NCBI GenBank assembly: GCA_963699105.1
Contig: CAVOTI010000005.1
Location: 124,001 to 188,000 of the forward strand
Source of the DNA: Bog-756 sp963699105
Lineage (GTDB): Bacteria > Actinomycetota > Acidimicrobiia > Acidimicrobiales > RAAP-2
Direction: 5' to 3'
DNA length: 64,000 bases
This document shows, piece by piece, positions 15,898 to 25,199 of the stretch; positions within the stretch are counted from its first letter, which is position 1; each line of letters begins with the position of its first letter. The notes under the pieces are model-generated. The model saw only the letters and a program-made list of their open reading frames with translations, searched no databases and had not been told where the DNA came from. The position numbers and the translations under genes were made by a program.

Positions 15898-17168
15898 TCA
15901 TGGTTCGGGCTCCTCCCAGCCGGCCAACGGGGAGAACGGTATGCCGCTGACCGCCGCCACCTCCCCGGTGTGACCGCTGGAACGGAGTCGGAAGCTGACG
16001 TCGAGCGGGAGTCGCACCCGCCCCGTGGTCCGGCCGGCGTTGGCCACCTCGAATTGGGTGACCTGGTCCTTCCAGTCGAAGATGGCGGTGTCGGTGGCGC
16101 TACGAACGCCGACGCTCACCGAGTAGGTGCCGTCCAGCAGCGGGACCTCGGGGAAGGCGAACCGGACGAGGCCGCCGCCGGTCGGGGATGTCCATGGCGC
16201 ACGCCGGGTCGTCGGGATCGGAGGCGAAGACCAGCTCGTTCTTGTCGTCGTGGATGGCGATGGTGGCCATGGCGTCGTGGACCGGCCGCCAGACTGTCGA
16301 GATCGGCGGTCACCGTCAGCGACTCGCCCGGATACATGTGGGGCCGCGACCCGCTGCCGCCGTGCTCGGCCGTAACGGTGCCGATGGCCAGGACGTTGCC
16401 CTCGATCCCACCCGACTCGGAGCCGGCCAGGGTGCCCACCCCGAGCAGGTCGGCCAGGTACACCCTGATCGCCTCGCCGGGCTCGTCGACGGTGATCACC
16501 TGTCCGTGGTTCATGACCATGAGCCGCTCGGCGTTCTGGCGGATGACGTCGGTGGCGTGGCTGACCACGACGATGGTCCGGCCCTCGCGCTGGAACTTCT
16601 TCATGTGGTCGAGACACTTGCGTTGGAAGTTGGCGTCGCCCACAGCCAGGACCTCGTCGACCAGGAGGACGTCGGGCTCCACGTTGACGGCCACCGCGAA
16701 TCCGAGACGCACGTACATGCCCGACGAGTAGAACTTGACCTGGTTGTCGATGAAGTCCTCGAGCTCGGCGAAGGCGACGATGTCGTCGAACCGGCTGGCG
16801 ATGTCCGACCTCGACAGGCCGAGCAGGGAGCCGTTGAGGAAGATGTTGTCCCGCCCCGACAGGTCCGGTTGGAACCCGGCCCCCAGCTCCAGCATGGCGG
16901 CCAGGCTGCCCCGCACCCGGATCTCACCCGAGGTCGGCTTGAGGATGCCGGCGATGCACTTGAGCAGGGTCGACTTCCCGGACCCGTTGCGGCCGAGGAT
17001 GCCGAACGTCTCTCCCTGTTCGATGTCGACGTTGACGTCCCGCAGGGCCCAAAACGGCGTGAACGGCATCTTGCCGCCGTGGATGACCCGCTCCTTCAGC
17101 GAGGTGTGCTTTTCGTTGTACAGCCGGAACTGCTTGGAGATGTCCCTGACTTCAATGGCGACCGGCAT
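15898..17168 (-). CDS. wzt: polysaccharide ABC exporter ATP-binding protein (Wzt-like), with two frameshifts
   Basis: ATPase subunit energising export of a lipid-linked polysaccharide with the permease encoded just upstream. N-terminal nucleotide-binding domain: Walker A GRNGSGKS (59-66), signature YSSGM (148-151 region), Walker B VLLVDE (167-172), switch His204. After about residue 285 the Wzt-type carbohydrate-binding beta-sandwich follows, but it is split over three frames: one extra base near 16290 (before RPVHDAMATIAIHDDK) and another near 16175 (before GGGLVRFAFPEVP). The span is 3n+2 nt, as expected for two +1 insertions. The domain ends WEEPEP and TGA at 15898. ATG at 17168 is 3 nt after the permease stop. 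Confidence 0.85.
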
Positions 17169-17171
17169 CGG

Positions 17172-18184
17172 TCAGAGCTCCTCGGCGAAGTTGCCCTCGA
17201 GCCGCCCGAACACGATCAGGGCCAGGAGGAACAATCCGAGGCTGACGACCAGCACGATGCCCGATCATGGCCGCGTAGGTGCCCACGCTCCAGGTGGGGA
17301 GGACGTGGTATACGACGGTTGGCACCTTTTGCCCAGGGCTCAGGTAGGTGTAATGGGTCTCGTCCGTAGATGGCCCGTTGGAAGGTCATCACGATCGGGG
17401 TGATGGGGTTGAGCAGGTACACGTACTGGAGCCACTTCAGCACCGGGTGGGCCTTGGCGTGGCCGGACAGGAAGATCGTCCCGTAGGTGTAGACGATGGA
17501 GGTCCCCCAGAACCACGCCATCAACAGCACCTCGGTCAGGTGCTGGGTGTCCCGCAGGTACACGTTCACCGCCGACAGGAAGATCGACAGGGCGCTGGTG
17601 AAGGCCAGAAGCGCCAACAAGGCCAGGGGCAGGATGGCCACAAATGTCAAGTCCGGCTTGATCCCGAAGATGAGCAAAGCCAGGATCAGGACCCCACCTG
17701 GATGACGAAGAGCACCAGGTTGACCCCGACCACCGACAGGGCGAGCAGTTCCCGGGGAAATGCCACCTTCTTCACGATGCCCGCCTTGCCCACCACCACC
17801 CGGTCGCCCCCATGGCCGACCCGTTGAACAGGTTCCACACCAGCAGGCCGGCGAACAGCCAGATGGCGAAGTTCGGTTGATGGTTCCGGGCGATGATCTT
17901 GAACACCACGTAGTAGATGGCCAGCACCAGCGCCGGGTTGAGCATCGACCAGGCGTACCCGAGCACCGAGTCCTTGTACTTGACCTTGAGCTCGGTCCGG
18001 ACCAGCAGGATCAGCAGGTCGCGGTTGATCCACAGGTCCTTTAGTCGCTGCCGGAGCTGGACCTTGCCGTTGACGATGGTGATGCGGTCGTGGCTCTGGC
18101 CGGGGACGAACCTGGTGCTTCCCCCGATGGTCGAGGCCGGCTCGGGTCCGACCTGGCGCGGGCCGTCTCGACGCCGAGGCTCAC
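17172..18184 (-). CDS. wzm: polysaccharide ABC exporter permease (Wzm-like, ABC-2 family), with several frameshifts
   Basis: Membrane subunit of the exporter. Reading across frames gives a normal ABC-2 permease: RLKDLWINRDLLILLVRTEL and KVKYKDSVLGYAWSMLNP, then GKAGIVKKVAFPREL, FAWGTS-like MAWFWGTSIVYTYGTIF and the end LIVFGRLEGNFAEEL. Breaks lie near 18150, 17812 (a G-run one base short), 17700 (again a G-run one base short, GTGGGG before TCCTGA), 17365 and 17270 (one extra C). Because every conserved segment is present in order, these look like base-call errors. The GTG at 18184 overlaps the clpP stop (GTGA) and is the best start, though no start is certain here. Stop TGA at 17172-17174. 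Confidence 0.75.
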
Positions 18185-18868
18185 TGGTTGGCAGCCCCCG
18201 CCCCGGCAGTCGGGACGTCCATGGCGTCCTTTTGGATGACCTCGTCGATGAAGCCGTACTCGCGGGCCTCCTCGGCGGTGAACCAGCGGTCTCGGTCGGA
18301 GTCGGTTTCGATGCGCTCCACCGGCTGGCCGGTGTGGAAGGCGATCCGCTCGGCCATCATCCGCTTGAGGTAGATGATCTGCTCGGCCTGGATGGCGATG
18401 TCGGAGGCCTGACCCTGCATCTGGCCCGGACGGCTGGTGCATCAGGATCCGGCTGTGGGGAAGGGCGAACCGCTTGCCGGGCGTGCCGGCGCACAGGAGG
18501 AACTGGCCCATCGAGGCGGCCAGACCCACGCAGATGGTGCGCACATCGCACCGCACGTACTGCATGGTGTCGTAGATGGCCAGGCCATCGGTGACCGATC
18601 CGCCGGGCGAATTGATGTATACGGCGATGTCCCGCTCCTGGTTCTCGGCCTCGAGCAGGATCAGCTGGGAGCACACCAGGTTGGCGGTGTTCTGGTCGAT
18701 GGCCGAACCGATGAAGACGATCCGCTCCTTCAGCAGCCGCTGGAAGATGTCGGACCCGGGTCCCACCTCGGCCCCCGACTGCATGCGGGCCGGAGCTGCG
18801 CCGGCGACGGCCAGGGGGGCCACGGCGGATGTGGGGGCGTGCAGGGGCAGATGAAGAACGTCGTCCAT
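18181..18868 (-). CDS. clpP: ATP-dependent Clp protease proteolytic subunit, one frameshift
   Basis: About 228 residues of a ClpP serine protease. Catalytic triad visible: Ser119 in GLAASMGQ, His144 in RILMHQPSG, and Asp189 in ERIETDSDRDRW (counted across the break). YINSPGGSVTDGLAIYD and the handle-region QASDIAIQAEQI also match ClpP. One extra C near 18428 (GGGCCAG for GGGCAG) shifts the frame; the span is 3n+1 nt. The first ~35 residues (APTSAVAPLAVAGAAPAR) are Ala-rich and unlike standard ClpP propeptides. No clpX or second clpP lies beside it. Its stop overlaps the GTG of wzm. ATG at 18868; TAGGCT lies 8 nt upstream. Confidence 0.9.
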
Positions 18869-18876
18869 GCGGCCAG

Positions 18877-18882
18877 AGCCTA
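18877..18882 (-). promoter_or_regulatory. putative leaderless -10 box TAGGCT before clpP
   Basis: TAGGCT on the minus strand, 8 nt before the clpP ATG, in the only clear gap (101 nt) inside the polysaccharide gene run. It could give clpP-wzm-wzt its own transcript. Confidence 0.35.
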
Positions 18883-18969
18883 GTGGCTCGGTGCCTCCTG
18901 GCGGATGCACGGTCGGGGTTGCCGGCCCCGGGCCGAACCTCGGCCCGAACTTCGCCACGGACCTCGGGA

Positions 18970-20061
18970 TCAGGTCGGGACGGCCATCTGACCGGAGACA
19001 CTCAGGACCGCCTCGAACAGGAGGTTTGCCGCCTCACCCAGCTGCAACGCCGCCAAGCGGGCCAGGCCGGCCTGCCGGAGCCGGTTCTGTTCCCCGGGAT
19101 CGGCGAGGAGCCGGTCCACCGCCTCGGCCACCGAGCGGGGACTCTTGTTCTCGAGCAGCACGCCGGCACCGTCCAGCACTTCTCCGACGGCGCCGGCGTC
19201 ATGGGCCACCACCGGCAGGCCATGGCCCATCGCCTCGACCAGTGGGACGCCGAATCCTTCGTGATCGGACAGCAGCACCAGCACGTCGGCGGCCCGGTAG
19301 CGGGCGGCCAGCTCGTCATCACTGATCCCCGAGACGAAGTCGACGGCGTCGGCCAGGCCGAGGGCGGCGGCGTAGCGCTTCAGGGCGGCGGCGTAGGAGG
19401 GCACGGTGGGCGATCCCACCAAGGTCAGCCGGGCGTCGGGATCACCCCGGCCCGAGCCACGAACAGGGCGGCGATGGTGTGGTGATGGGCCTTGTTGGGG
19501 GCCAGCCGACCCACCGACAGCCATCGGTGCCCGCCGCCTTGGTGGATCCGGAGCGCGCTCGACCGCTTCGGCGCTCGGTTCGATCGGCGGGACGGGCACC
19601 CCGGCCACCGGCACCACCGTGGTCCGGGTGCAGCCGGCTCTGCGCAACTCGTCGGCGATGAACACCGAGTCGGCGATGCCCAGGTCGACCTGAGGGGCCA
19701 GGTGCCGGAGCTCCTGGAGGGCGGCGGTCTGTCCCCGGGCGATGGAGTTGTTCCAGGGGGCGAAGTACTCGGGAGGGGTGATGCCGTGGTAGTTGACGAT
19801 CACCGGCTCTTTTCGGGAGGCCAACCAGTCGGCGATCTTCGACTGCGTGGCGAACTGGTACACCAGGACGTCGCCCGGGACGGACTCCTTCTCGTAGTCG
19901 AGGAAGGGGCTGGTCTCGTCCTCGGTGGCCGGATCCGGGAACTCGACGTAGATCTTGGATGCCACCCCGGCCGTCAACAGCCGGTCCCGCAGTGTCCGGG
20001 TGTGCTCCCCCACCGCGTCACGTCGGTGGAGCATGGGGACGAACAGATGGACCCCGCTCAC
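18970..20061 (-). CDS. glycosyltransferase family 4 protein, two compensating frameshifts
   Basis: About 363 residues, paralogous to the proteins at 14752 and 22391: GDVLVYQFATQSKIADW, NYHGITPPEYFAPW, GIADSVFIADEL, LTLVGSPTVPSY, LLSDHEGFGVPLVEAM. Between about 19560 and 19443 the continuous frame loses homology (a Pro/Arg/Gly-rich stretch), while the next frame reads HRWLSVGRLAPNKAHHHTIA, exactly the missing GT4 domain-2 opener; so there is a +1 and a -1 error about 115 nt apart. GTG at 20061 was chosen because it begins the conserved VHLFVPMLHRRDAVG segment, has GGGGGA upstream and starts 13 nt after the preceding stop. Confidence 0.85.
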   Translation of the reverse strand: MSGVHLFVPMLHRRDAVGEHTRTLRDRLLTAGVASKIYVEFPDPATEDETSPFLDYEKESVPGDVLVYQFATQSKIADWLASRKEPVIVNYHGITPPEYFAPWNNSIARGQTAALQELRHLAPQVDLGIADSVFIADELRRAGCTRTTVVPVAGVPVPPIEPSAEAVERAPDPPRRRAPMAVGGSAGPQQGPSPHHRRPVRGSGRGDPDARLTLVGSPTVPSYAAALKRYAAALGLADAVDFVSGISDDELAARYRAADVLVLLSDHEGFGVPLVEAMGHGLPVVAHDAGAVGEVLDGAGVLLENKSPRSVAEAVDRLLADPGEQNRLRQAGLARLAALQLGEAANLLFEAVLSVSGQMAVPT

Positions 20062-20074
20062 CGTGATCCCCCGG

Positions 20075-21154
20075 TCACCGGCCCACCCTGGCCACCACGG
20101 CATGGAGATCGCCCGTCGACGGTCGATGCCACTGTGGGTCACCGACCCCGGAACGGCGCAACAGGAACATCCAGGTCTCGGGATGCAACGGCCGGCCCCG
20201 GGCCAGGTCCCGGGCCGGATGGGACAAGGAGGCCTCCCAGGTGTCCTGATCCTCGGTGAGGACGACCACCGTCCCCCCCGTCACCGTGACCCGGATGGCC
20301 TGGTCGAGAAGTTCCAGCTGACCGGGGAGATCGGCGCGGTCCACGCACCCGACCAGAATGACTCCGCCCGCCCCCTGGTCCGGCAACGCCTGCAGGTAAC
20401 GGTCGACGTGGTCGATCACGAAGTCGGCCGGCCCGGCGGCCGGTGCCGACGCCGAACCCTCGGCGCCGTCCCACCGGCGGTGCTGAACGAACGCCAGATC
20501 GACGCGCCGCGGGGCTCCACGCCCCGCACCCGCCTCCCGTCCCGGCGCAGAGCATCGACGAGCGCACCGTCGCCCGATTCGCCCACGACGATCGGGAGTC
20601 GCCGGTCGACGTCGGAGAACCACCGCCCCGCCCGGTCGAGCCAGCCGGTCTGATCGGGCGGAGGTTCCGGCCCCTCGGCGGCTTCGAGGCCGAGGGGATC
20701 ACTTCTCGACTCGAGGGCGGCGACCCGGGCCGCCAGGTACTGGAGGGCTTGCCAGGTGGCTACGAACCGCCCGCCGTTGACGGCGTTCACCGCCGCGTCG
20801 GCCGCCAGCCGGGCGTCGGCGGCCAGCACGTCGGCCATGGCCGCCGGCCACATCTCCCATCAGCCGTTGAGCGAGGCGAGCCGAGCGACCACGCTCCCAG
20901 AGGTCCTCGGGCAGCCCTTTCCACGGGTAGGCGATGGCCGACGTGGCCTCGTCGGGTTGGTCGACTCGACGCAGGGCATCGACGAATCCCCACCGAGCGC
21001 TGCCCTGGGGGCTCAGCCGATCGAAGGCGGCCAGCAGTTCGGCCTCCTCCCGACTCACCGCCGGGCCACCGGACGGGCCGGCGTCCGCCGTCCGATCGGC
21101 CGCCGGCGACTGGCCGTCCGGAACCTCCTGATCGTTCATCGGAGTCTCATCCAT
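20075..21154 (-). CDS. SAM-methyltransferase-like protein of the polysaccharide operon, two frameshifts
   Basis: About 359 residues read across three frames. Part 1 begins MDETPMNDQEVPD and includes RLSPQGSARWGFVDALRRV; part 2 has ALQYLAARVAALESR (helical) and a Rossmann-like strand LPIVVGESGDGALVDALRR, where GESGDG replaces the usual motif I; part 3 ends with GGTVVVLTEDQDTWEASLSHPARD and LHPETWMFLLRRSG. The C-terminal layout (APGRPLHADTWSHLL versus ARGRPLHPETWMFLL) is clearly paralogous to the methyltransferase at 23482. Breaks lie near 20848 and 20515. The ATG at 21154 overlaps the previous glycosyltransferase stop by 8 nt. Degenerate motif I leaves activity uncertain; it may be a scaffold or chain-terminating partner. 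Confidence 0.7.
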
Positions 21155-22394
21155 GGCGCACGTACTCCCGTCCAGGGGCTGGCAGGACGAGGCGCTTGGT
21201 ACGCAGCACCGAGCGACGGCCACGGGCCACTACCCGTTCGAGGAACCGGGCGTAGCGGTCGATGATCGCCGGCCACCGGAAGTAGTGGGCCGTGTAATGA
21301 CGACCCGCCTCGCCCAGTCGCTGCCGGAGGCGACGGTCGGCCACCAGCCGGTCGAGGGCCGCCTCGAACGACAGGTAGGAGTCGAACCACAGTCCCCCAC
21401 CCGAACGCCGGCAGTGCTCCATGGTGGCGGCGCACGAGGCATTGACCAGTACCGGGACCCCGACGGTCCACGATTCGAGGAGCACCAACGAGAACGATTC
21501 GTAGGCCGACGGATTGATCATGACCTCGGCACCGGCCAGGATGTCCCACTTGTCCGCCTCGGACACTGTGCCGGTCACGACAACATCAGGATGGTCGGAA
21601 GAGTTGTCGGACACCGGTCCTACGAAGGCCAGGGCGAGGTCGCCCGGGTGACGCTGCTTGTACTCCGAGAAGTAGTCGGCCAGCATGCCGCATCCCTTGT
21701 GCTCGTCGACCCGACCGAGATAGCAGAGATAGGGCCGGTCTCCGAGGCCGAGGATGTCACCTCCCCGGCGGCCGGCACCCGCCGGGTCGTTGACCCCGAG
21801 ACCGAGGACGATCTGGGCCGAGGCTCCGATGCCGAAGGCGAACTCCATCAGATCGCGCTCGGCCTGCGTGTGGTAGACGAATCCGTCGACGTCCCTGAAG
21901 CTCTGACGGAATACCGACAGGTACAGGGCCGGCTCGTCGTGGGCTGCGGGGTGGAGCACCGTCGGGACCTTCGAGACGGCGATGGCGTCCACCGTGGTGG
22001 CGAACAGGTACGGATAACACGCCACCACATCGACATCGGTGTCGGCCACGGCGTCGACCAGGTCGGGGCACATCGGCCCGTTGAGGGCCGCCCACTGTCG
22101 TGAATCGCCCAGGGAGGCGGTGGTGGGGGACACCCTCATCTTGGCGTCGATGTCGAAATACTCCATCTGCCGGCGGCTGGCGGTCGGGAACCGTCGAACG
22201 GTGACACCGTTCACCACGGTGGAACCGGCCGGCTCGGTGTTGGCCCACGTGAGGTGGTCGAGGGCGCAGCTGGTCATGACCTCGACCTCCCATCCGGGCC
22301 GGTCACACAGCCGCTCGGCCAACATGCGGGCAGCCGTCTCCGCTCCGCCGATGACCTCGGTGCCGTAGCGGGGCGTGACGAAGGCCAGCTTCAC
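21147..22394 (-). CDS. glycosyltransferase family 4 protein
   Basis: A 415-residue intact GT4 enzyme, paralogue of the protein at 13560. Blocks: MKLAFVTPRYGTEVIGGAE at the N-terminus, VLHPAAHDEPALYLSVF, CYLGRVDEHKGCGMLADYF (domain 2), NPSAYESFSLVLLESW with EX7E glutamates, and AATMEHCRRSGGGLWF. GTG start at 22394 overlaps the preceding gene's TGA by 4 nt. The residues following the C-terminal Rossmann domain (RGRRSVLRTKRLVLPAPG) are basic and could contact membrane. It probably adds one sugar of the exported repeat unit. Confidence 0.9.
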   Translation of the reverse strand: MKLAFVTPRYGTEVIGGAETAARMLAERLCDRPGWEVEVMTSCALDHLTWANTEPAGSTVVNGVTVRRFPTASRRQMEYFDIDAKMRVSPTTASLGDSRQWAALNGPMCPDLVDAVADTDVDVVACYPYLFATTVDAIAVSKVPTVLHPAAHDEPALYLSVFRQSFRDVDGFVYHTQAERDLMEFAFGIGASAQIVLGLGVNDPAGAGRRGGDILGLGDRPYLCYLGRVDEHKGCGMLADYFSEYKQRHPGDLALAFVGPVSDNSSDHPDVVVTGTVSEADKWDILAGAEVMINPSAYESFSLVLLESWTVGVPVLVNASCAATMEHCRRSGGGLWFDSYLSFEAALDRLVADRRLRQRLGEAGRHYTAHYFRWPAIIDRYARFLERVVARGRRSVLRTKRLVLPAPGREYVRHG

Positions 22395-23485
22395 CCCACG
22401 GCCTCCACCGGGTCGTCGAGGGCCCCGAGCACGTCGATGAACCGGGCCCGGGTGGAGGTCGGGGCGAATGATGCCAGGCGACGGTGCCCGGCCGCCGTCA
22501 ACTGGTCGGCCAGGGATCGGTCCCGACGTATGCGGTCGACGGTCGTGGCCACCACGCTCGGCCTCTTGGACTCGAGCAGCATGCCGGCGTCACCGAGGGT
22601 CTCGGGGACCGCTCCGGCGGCGTAGGCGACGATGGGAAGGCCCGACCGCATCGCCTCGAGGAGCGGGATGCAGAAACCTTCGTGCTCCGACAGGCAGACG
22701 AAGACATCGGCGTCGGCATACCAGGCGGCCAACTCGGCGTCGGAGAGATGTGAACCGTGGTAGACCGCATCGCCCAGACCCAGCTCGTCGGCAAAGGCGA
22801 ACACCGCCTCCACGTAGGACTCGGTGAAGGCCGGTCCCACCAGATGCAGGCGGGCCTCGGGGTCGTACCAGCGTCGGTAGAGGAACAGCGCCTCAACCAG
22901 GTGGTGTTGGGTCTTGTTGGGAGAGATGCGGCCGACGAACAGGAGCACCGTCCCACTCCCGTGGAGGGCGCCCAGCCGGTCGAGCTCGGCCTGGTCGACG
23001 ACCGGTTGGCTGTCGTCGATGCCCACCAGGATTGGGATCACCGAGGTGGTCCGGCAGCCGAAGCGACGGAGCTCACCGGCGTTGAAGGCCGAGTCGGCAA
23101 TGCCGAGGACCGCCGCCGGCGCCAGTTCGGCCATCTGGAGCCGGGCCAGCGCCACCTTGGCGCTGGTGTGGTCCTCCCATCCGTCGTAGAAGCTGGCCGG
23201 CGTGATGTTGTGATAGTCGAGGACCAACCGCTCGGGCCTGGTCAGAAGGAACTCGGCCACCGGGGAAGCGGTGCTCAGTTGGTAGACCAGGATGTCACCC
23301 GGCTTGGCCCGCTCCGGGTAGCGCTCGAAATAGGTGGCGTGGTGCCAGAGGTCATCGTCGGCTGCCTCGACGTAGATGTCCGACTCGAAGCCTGCACCAC
23401 GCAAAGCGTCGCGTAGGGCAAGCGTGTGGTCGCCGGTGGCGTCTCGGGGCAGGAGCGCCGGGACGAACTGGTGGACGGCGGTCAC
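22391..23485 (-). CDS. glycosyltransferase family 4 protein
   Basis: A 364-residue intact GT4 enzyme. It opens VHQFVPALLPRDATGDHTLA, then GDILVYQLSTASPVAEF, DYHNITPASFYDGW, GIADSAFNAGELRRFG, LLFVGRISPNKTQHHLVEA, LHLVGPAFTESYVEAV and CLSEHEGFCIPLLEAM (EX7E). The TGA overlaps the next GTG and the GTG start overlaps the upstream TGA (both GTGA), so it is tightly coupled between a methyltransferase and another glycosyltransferase. This intact copy is the best template for judging the frameshifted paralogue at 18970. Confidence 0.9.
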   Translation of the reverse strand: MTAVHQFVPALLPRDATGDHTLALRDALRGAGFESDIYVEAADDDLWHHATYFERYPERAKPGDILVYQLSTASPVAEFLLTRPERLVLDYHNITPASFYDGWEDHTSAKVALARLQMAELAPAAVLGIADSAFNAGELRRFGCRTTSVIPILVGIDDSQPVVDQAELDRLGALHGSGTVLLFVGRISPNKTQHHLVEALFLYRRWYDPEARLHLVGPAFTESYVEAVFAFADELGLGDAVYHGSHLSDAELAAWYADADVFVCLSEHEGFCIPLLEAMRSGLPIVAYAAGAVPETLGDAGMLLESKRPSVVATTVDRIRRDRSLADQLTAAGHRRLASFAPTSTRARFIDVLGALDDPVEAVG

Positions 23486-24612
23486 CTCTCCCGGACAGCG
23501 GTCAGCAAGTACTCACCCGGACCCAGCAGATGGGTGTTGACCGCATCGATGGCCGCATTGAGTGACTCGGCACCCGGATTGCTCGATGCCACCAACTCGA
23601 TTTGGCGCACGTGACCGCCGACCGTGACCGAGATCTGCCCGAAGCCGTGCTGGGCCAGCAGATGGCTCCAGGTGTCGGCATGGAGCGGCCGCCCGGGAGC
23701 CAGGTCGCTCATGACGTGCGACGTCGTGGCCATCCATGACTCAGGTGAGGCCGAGTGCAGCACCACCACGCCGTCGAGGGCCAGACGGGACGCGGTCATC
23801 TTGACCAACCGGTCGCGCTCGTTGGGATGGAGCCACTGGACCGATCCGCTCAACACCATGCCCGACAGGGCCTCGTCGGCCACTACGTCGAGGTGGTCGA
23901 GCAGTGACTCGGCCCGGACGTCGAGGCCCCGTTCGACGGCCGACTCGATCACCGGGTCGGACGGGTCGACTCCGTAGGCATCGACGCCGGCGGCGATCAA
24001 CGCATCGATCAAGGTCCCGTTGCCGCAGTCGGCGTGCAGGACCCGGCCTCTCACCCCGGCCATGGTGGTGACAGCCTCCAGCGACCACCAGTCCGAACCA
24101 GGGTCGACCACCGGGATGGCATCGGCAGGCAGCTCAGGCACCCGCAGGGCTGCCACATCCTTTTCGAGATCCTCGACATGGGCTACGACGACGTGGAACA
24201 TCCGGGATACCGCCCAGGCGAACTTGACGATCTGGTGGACGATGAACCCGATGTACCAGTTCAACGATTTTCGGATGAGACGCTTTATGTAACCGCCCAC
24301 GACCTTTTGAGACTCGACAGGGACGGAGATGTCCACGTAGGCGGACCCGTCGACCAGGGCCAAGGTCTCACGGAGCCGCGCCTTGCCATGTAGTCCGACC
24401 GGTGAGAACTCCAAGAACAGCTCGTCCAGCTCTCGCTCGAGCCCGGCTGGCAGGTCCCCGGACGCCCGTCGGCGCCGCACCTCGGCGTCGATCTCGGCCA
24501 TGACGCCGGCCAGGTATTCGACCCGCTCGGCGGCGTCTGGCTCGTCGGAGCCCTGGGGCTCATCCGGCTGGGATGGAGCCACCCGGGGCGTGGAAGACTG
24601 CGCTGGTGGCAC
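23482..24612 (-). CDS. class I SAM-dependent methyltransferase with N-terminal helical region (first gene of polysaccharide operon)
   Basis: 376 residues from the chosen GTG. The N-terminal part is charged and helical (VEYLAGVMAEIDAEVRRRR, ERELDELFLEFSPVG) and has a hydrophobic, amphipathic stretch WYIGFIVHQIVKFAWAVSRM; the C-terminal Rossmann domain shows motif I VLHADCGNGTLIDAL, the acidic strand-2 end AYGVDPSD, and LSGSVQWLHPNERD. Such proteins occur beside Wzm/Wzt genes, where some cap polysaccharide chains by methylation; that role is inferred. GTG at 24612 was chosen because TATAGT stands 6 nt upstream with no Shine-Dalgarno, the arrangement of a leaderless gene, and the longer in-frame N-terminus is Arg-rich and unlike protein. 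It heads a ten-gene leftward run. Confidence 0.82.
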   Translation of the reverse strand: MPPAQSSTPRVAPSQPDEPQGSDEPDAAERVEYLAGVMAEIDAEVRRRRASGDLPAGLERELDELFLEFSPVGLHGKARLRETLALVDGSAYVDISVPVESQKVVGGYIKRLIRKSLNWYIGFIVHQIVKFAWAVSRMFHVVVAHVEDLEKDVAALRVPELPADAIPVVDPGSDWWSLEAVTTMAGVRGRVLHADCGNGTLIDALIAAGVDAYGVDPSDPVIESAVERGLDVRAESLLDHLDVVADEALSGMVLSGSVQWLHPNERDRLVKMTASRLALDGVVVLHSASPESWMATTSHVMSDLAPGRPLHADTWSHLLAQHGFGQISVTVGGHVRQIELVASSNPGAESLNAAIDAVNTHLLGPGEYLLTAVRER

Positions 24613-24618
24613 AGGGCG

Positions 24619-24624
24619 ACTATA
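24619..24624 (-). promoter_or_regulatory. leaderless -10 box TATAGT at the head of the polysaccharide operon
   Basis: TATAGT on the minus strand, 6 nt before the GTG at 24612, in otherwise GC-rich sequence. No convincing -35 is seen. Confidence 0.5.
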
Positions 24625-24796
24625 GCCAGGGCCCCGTCGGGCCTCAGTGACCTCACCGGCCCGAAGCGATCGGGCCGAGACGCCTTCGCACCACGACCTG
24701 TCCCGGTCGAGGCGCCCAGCGCCGGCCATGTGGCCCTGGCCCAGGCGGTGGTCGGGCGGGCCGATGGTTCGGCTGCTTCGGTAGGCTTCGTCTGCC

Positions 24797-24879
24797 GCGG
24801 GCGTGGCGGAACTGGCAGACGCGCCGGGTTTAGGTCCCGGTCCCCTCTGGGGATGGAGGTTCGAATCCTCTCGCCCGCA
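24797..24879 (+). tRNA. tRNA-Leu (anticodon TAG)
   Basis: An 83-nt tRNA. Acceptor stem GCGGGCG (24797-24803) pairs with CGCCCGC (24872-24878), discriminator A24879. The anticodon stem-loop CCGGG-TTTAGGT-CCCGG gives anticodon TAG, reading CUA/CUN leucine codons. A long variable arm (CCCCTCTGGGGA region) marks it as class II leucine, and GGTTCGAATCC is the T loop. CCA is not encoded. A TAGGCT -10-like box lies at 24782-24787. No integrase or duplicated 3' end is seen nearby. Confidence 0.96.
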
Positions 24880-25199
24880 CGCTCAGTTCTCTGTCGGACG
24901 CGGACCCGTGCCGCGGCCTCCCCGAGGTCCGGCCAACGCCGGCCCCACGAGGGCCGACCAACTCCGCTCTCTCCCCGAGCGTCCGGTCAATTGGTTCCGA
25001 AAATAGCGTACCGATCGTATGTAACATACTGGACGTACGCCGATCCAGGAAGAGAACGCCCGAGGGAGAGAGCCTGAGGGAGAGAGCCCGACGACATCGT
25101 CGCCTACCGACGGATGCCGGTTCATCAGGAGAGGCGCCGGAGAGACTTCCGCAACCCGAGCACTGGCAGGCGCCCGACCCGAGCTGGTTAGCTGGGCCC
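24880..25199. other. 320-nt intergenic region with tandem repeat, no gene recognised
   Basis: Between tRNA-Leu and the F420-type oxidoreductase. It holds an AT-richer patch (about 24990-25035) with a perfect palindrome listed separately, and two adjacent copies of GAGGGAGAGAGCC at 25062-25074 and 25076-25088. I see no coding potential with a start signal and no RNA fold I recognise. Confidence 0.6.
25017..25029. promoter_or_regulatory. perfect palindrome GTATGTAACATAC, possible operator
   Basis: GTATGT-A-ACATAC, arms of 6 with a central A, about 170 nt upstream of the gene at 25200 in a locally AT-rich island. Its symmetry fits a dimeric repressor site; no regulator gene is adjacent. Confidence 0.35.
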
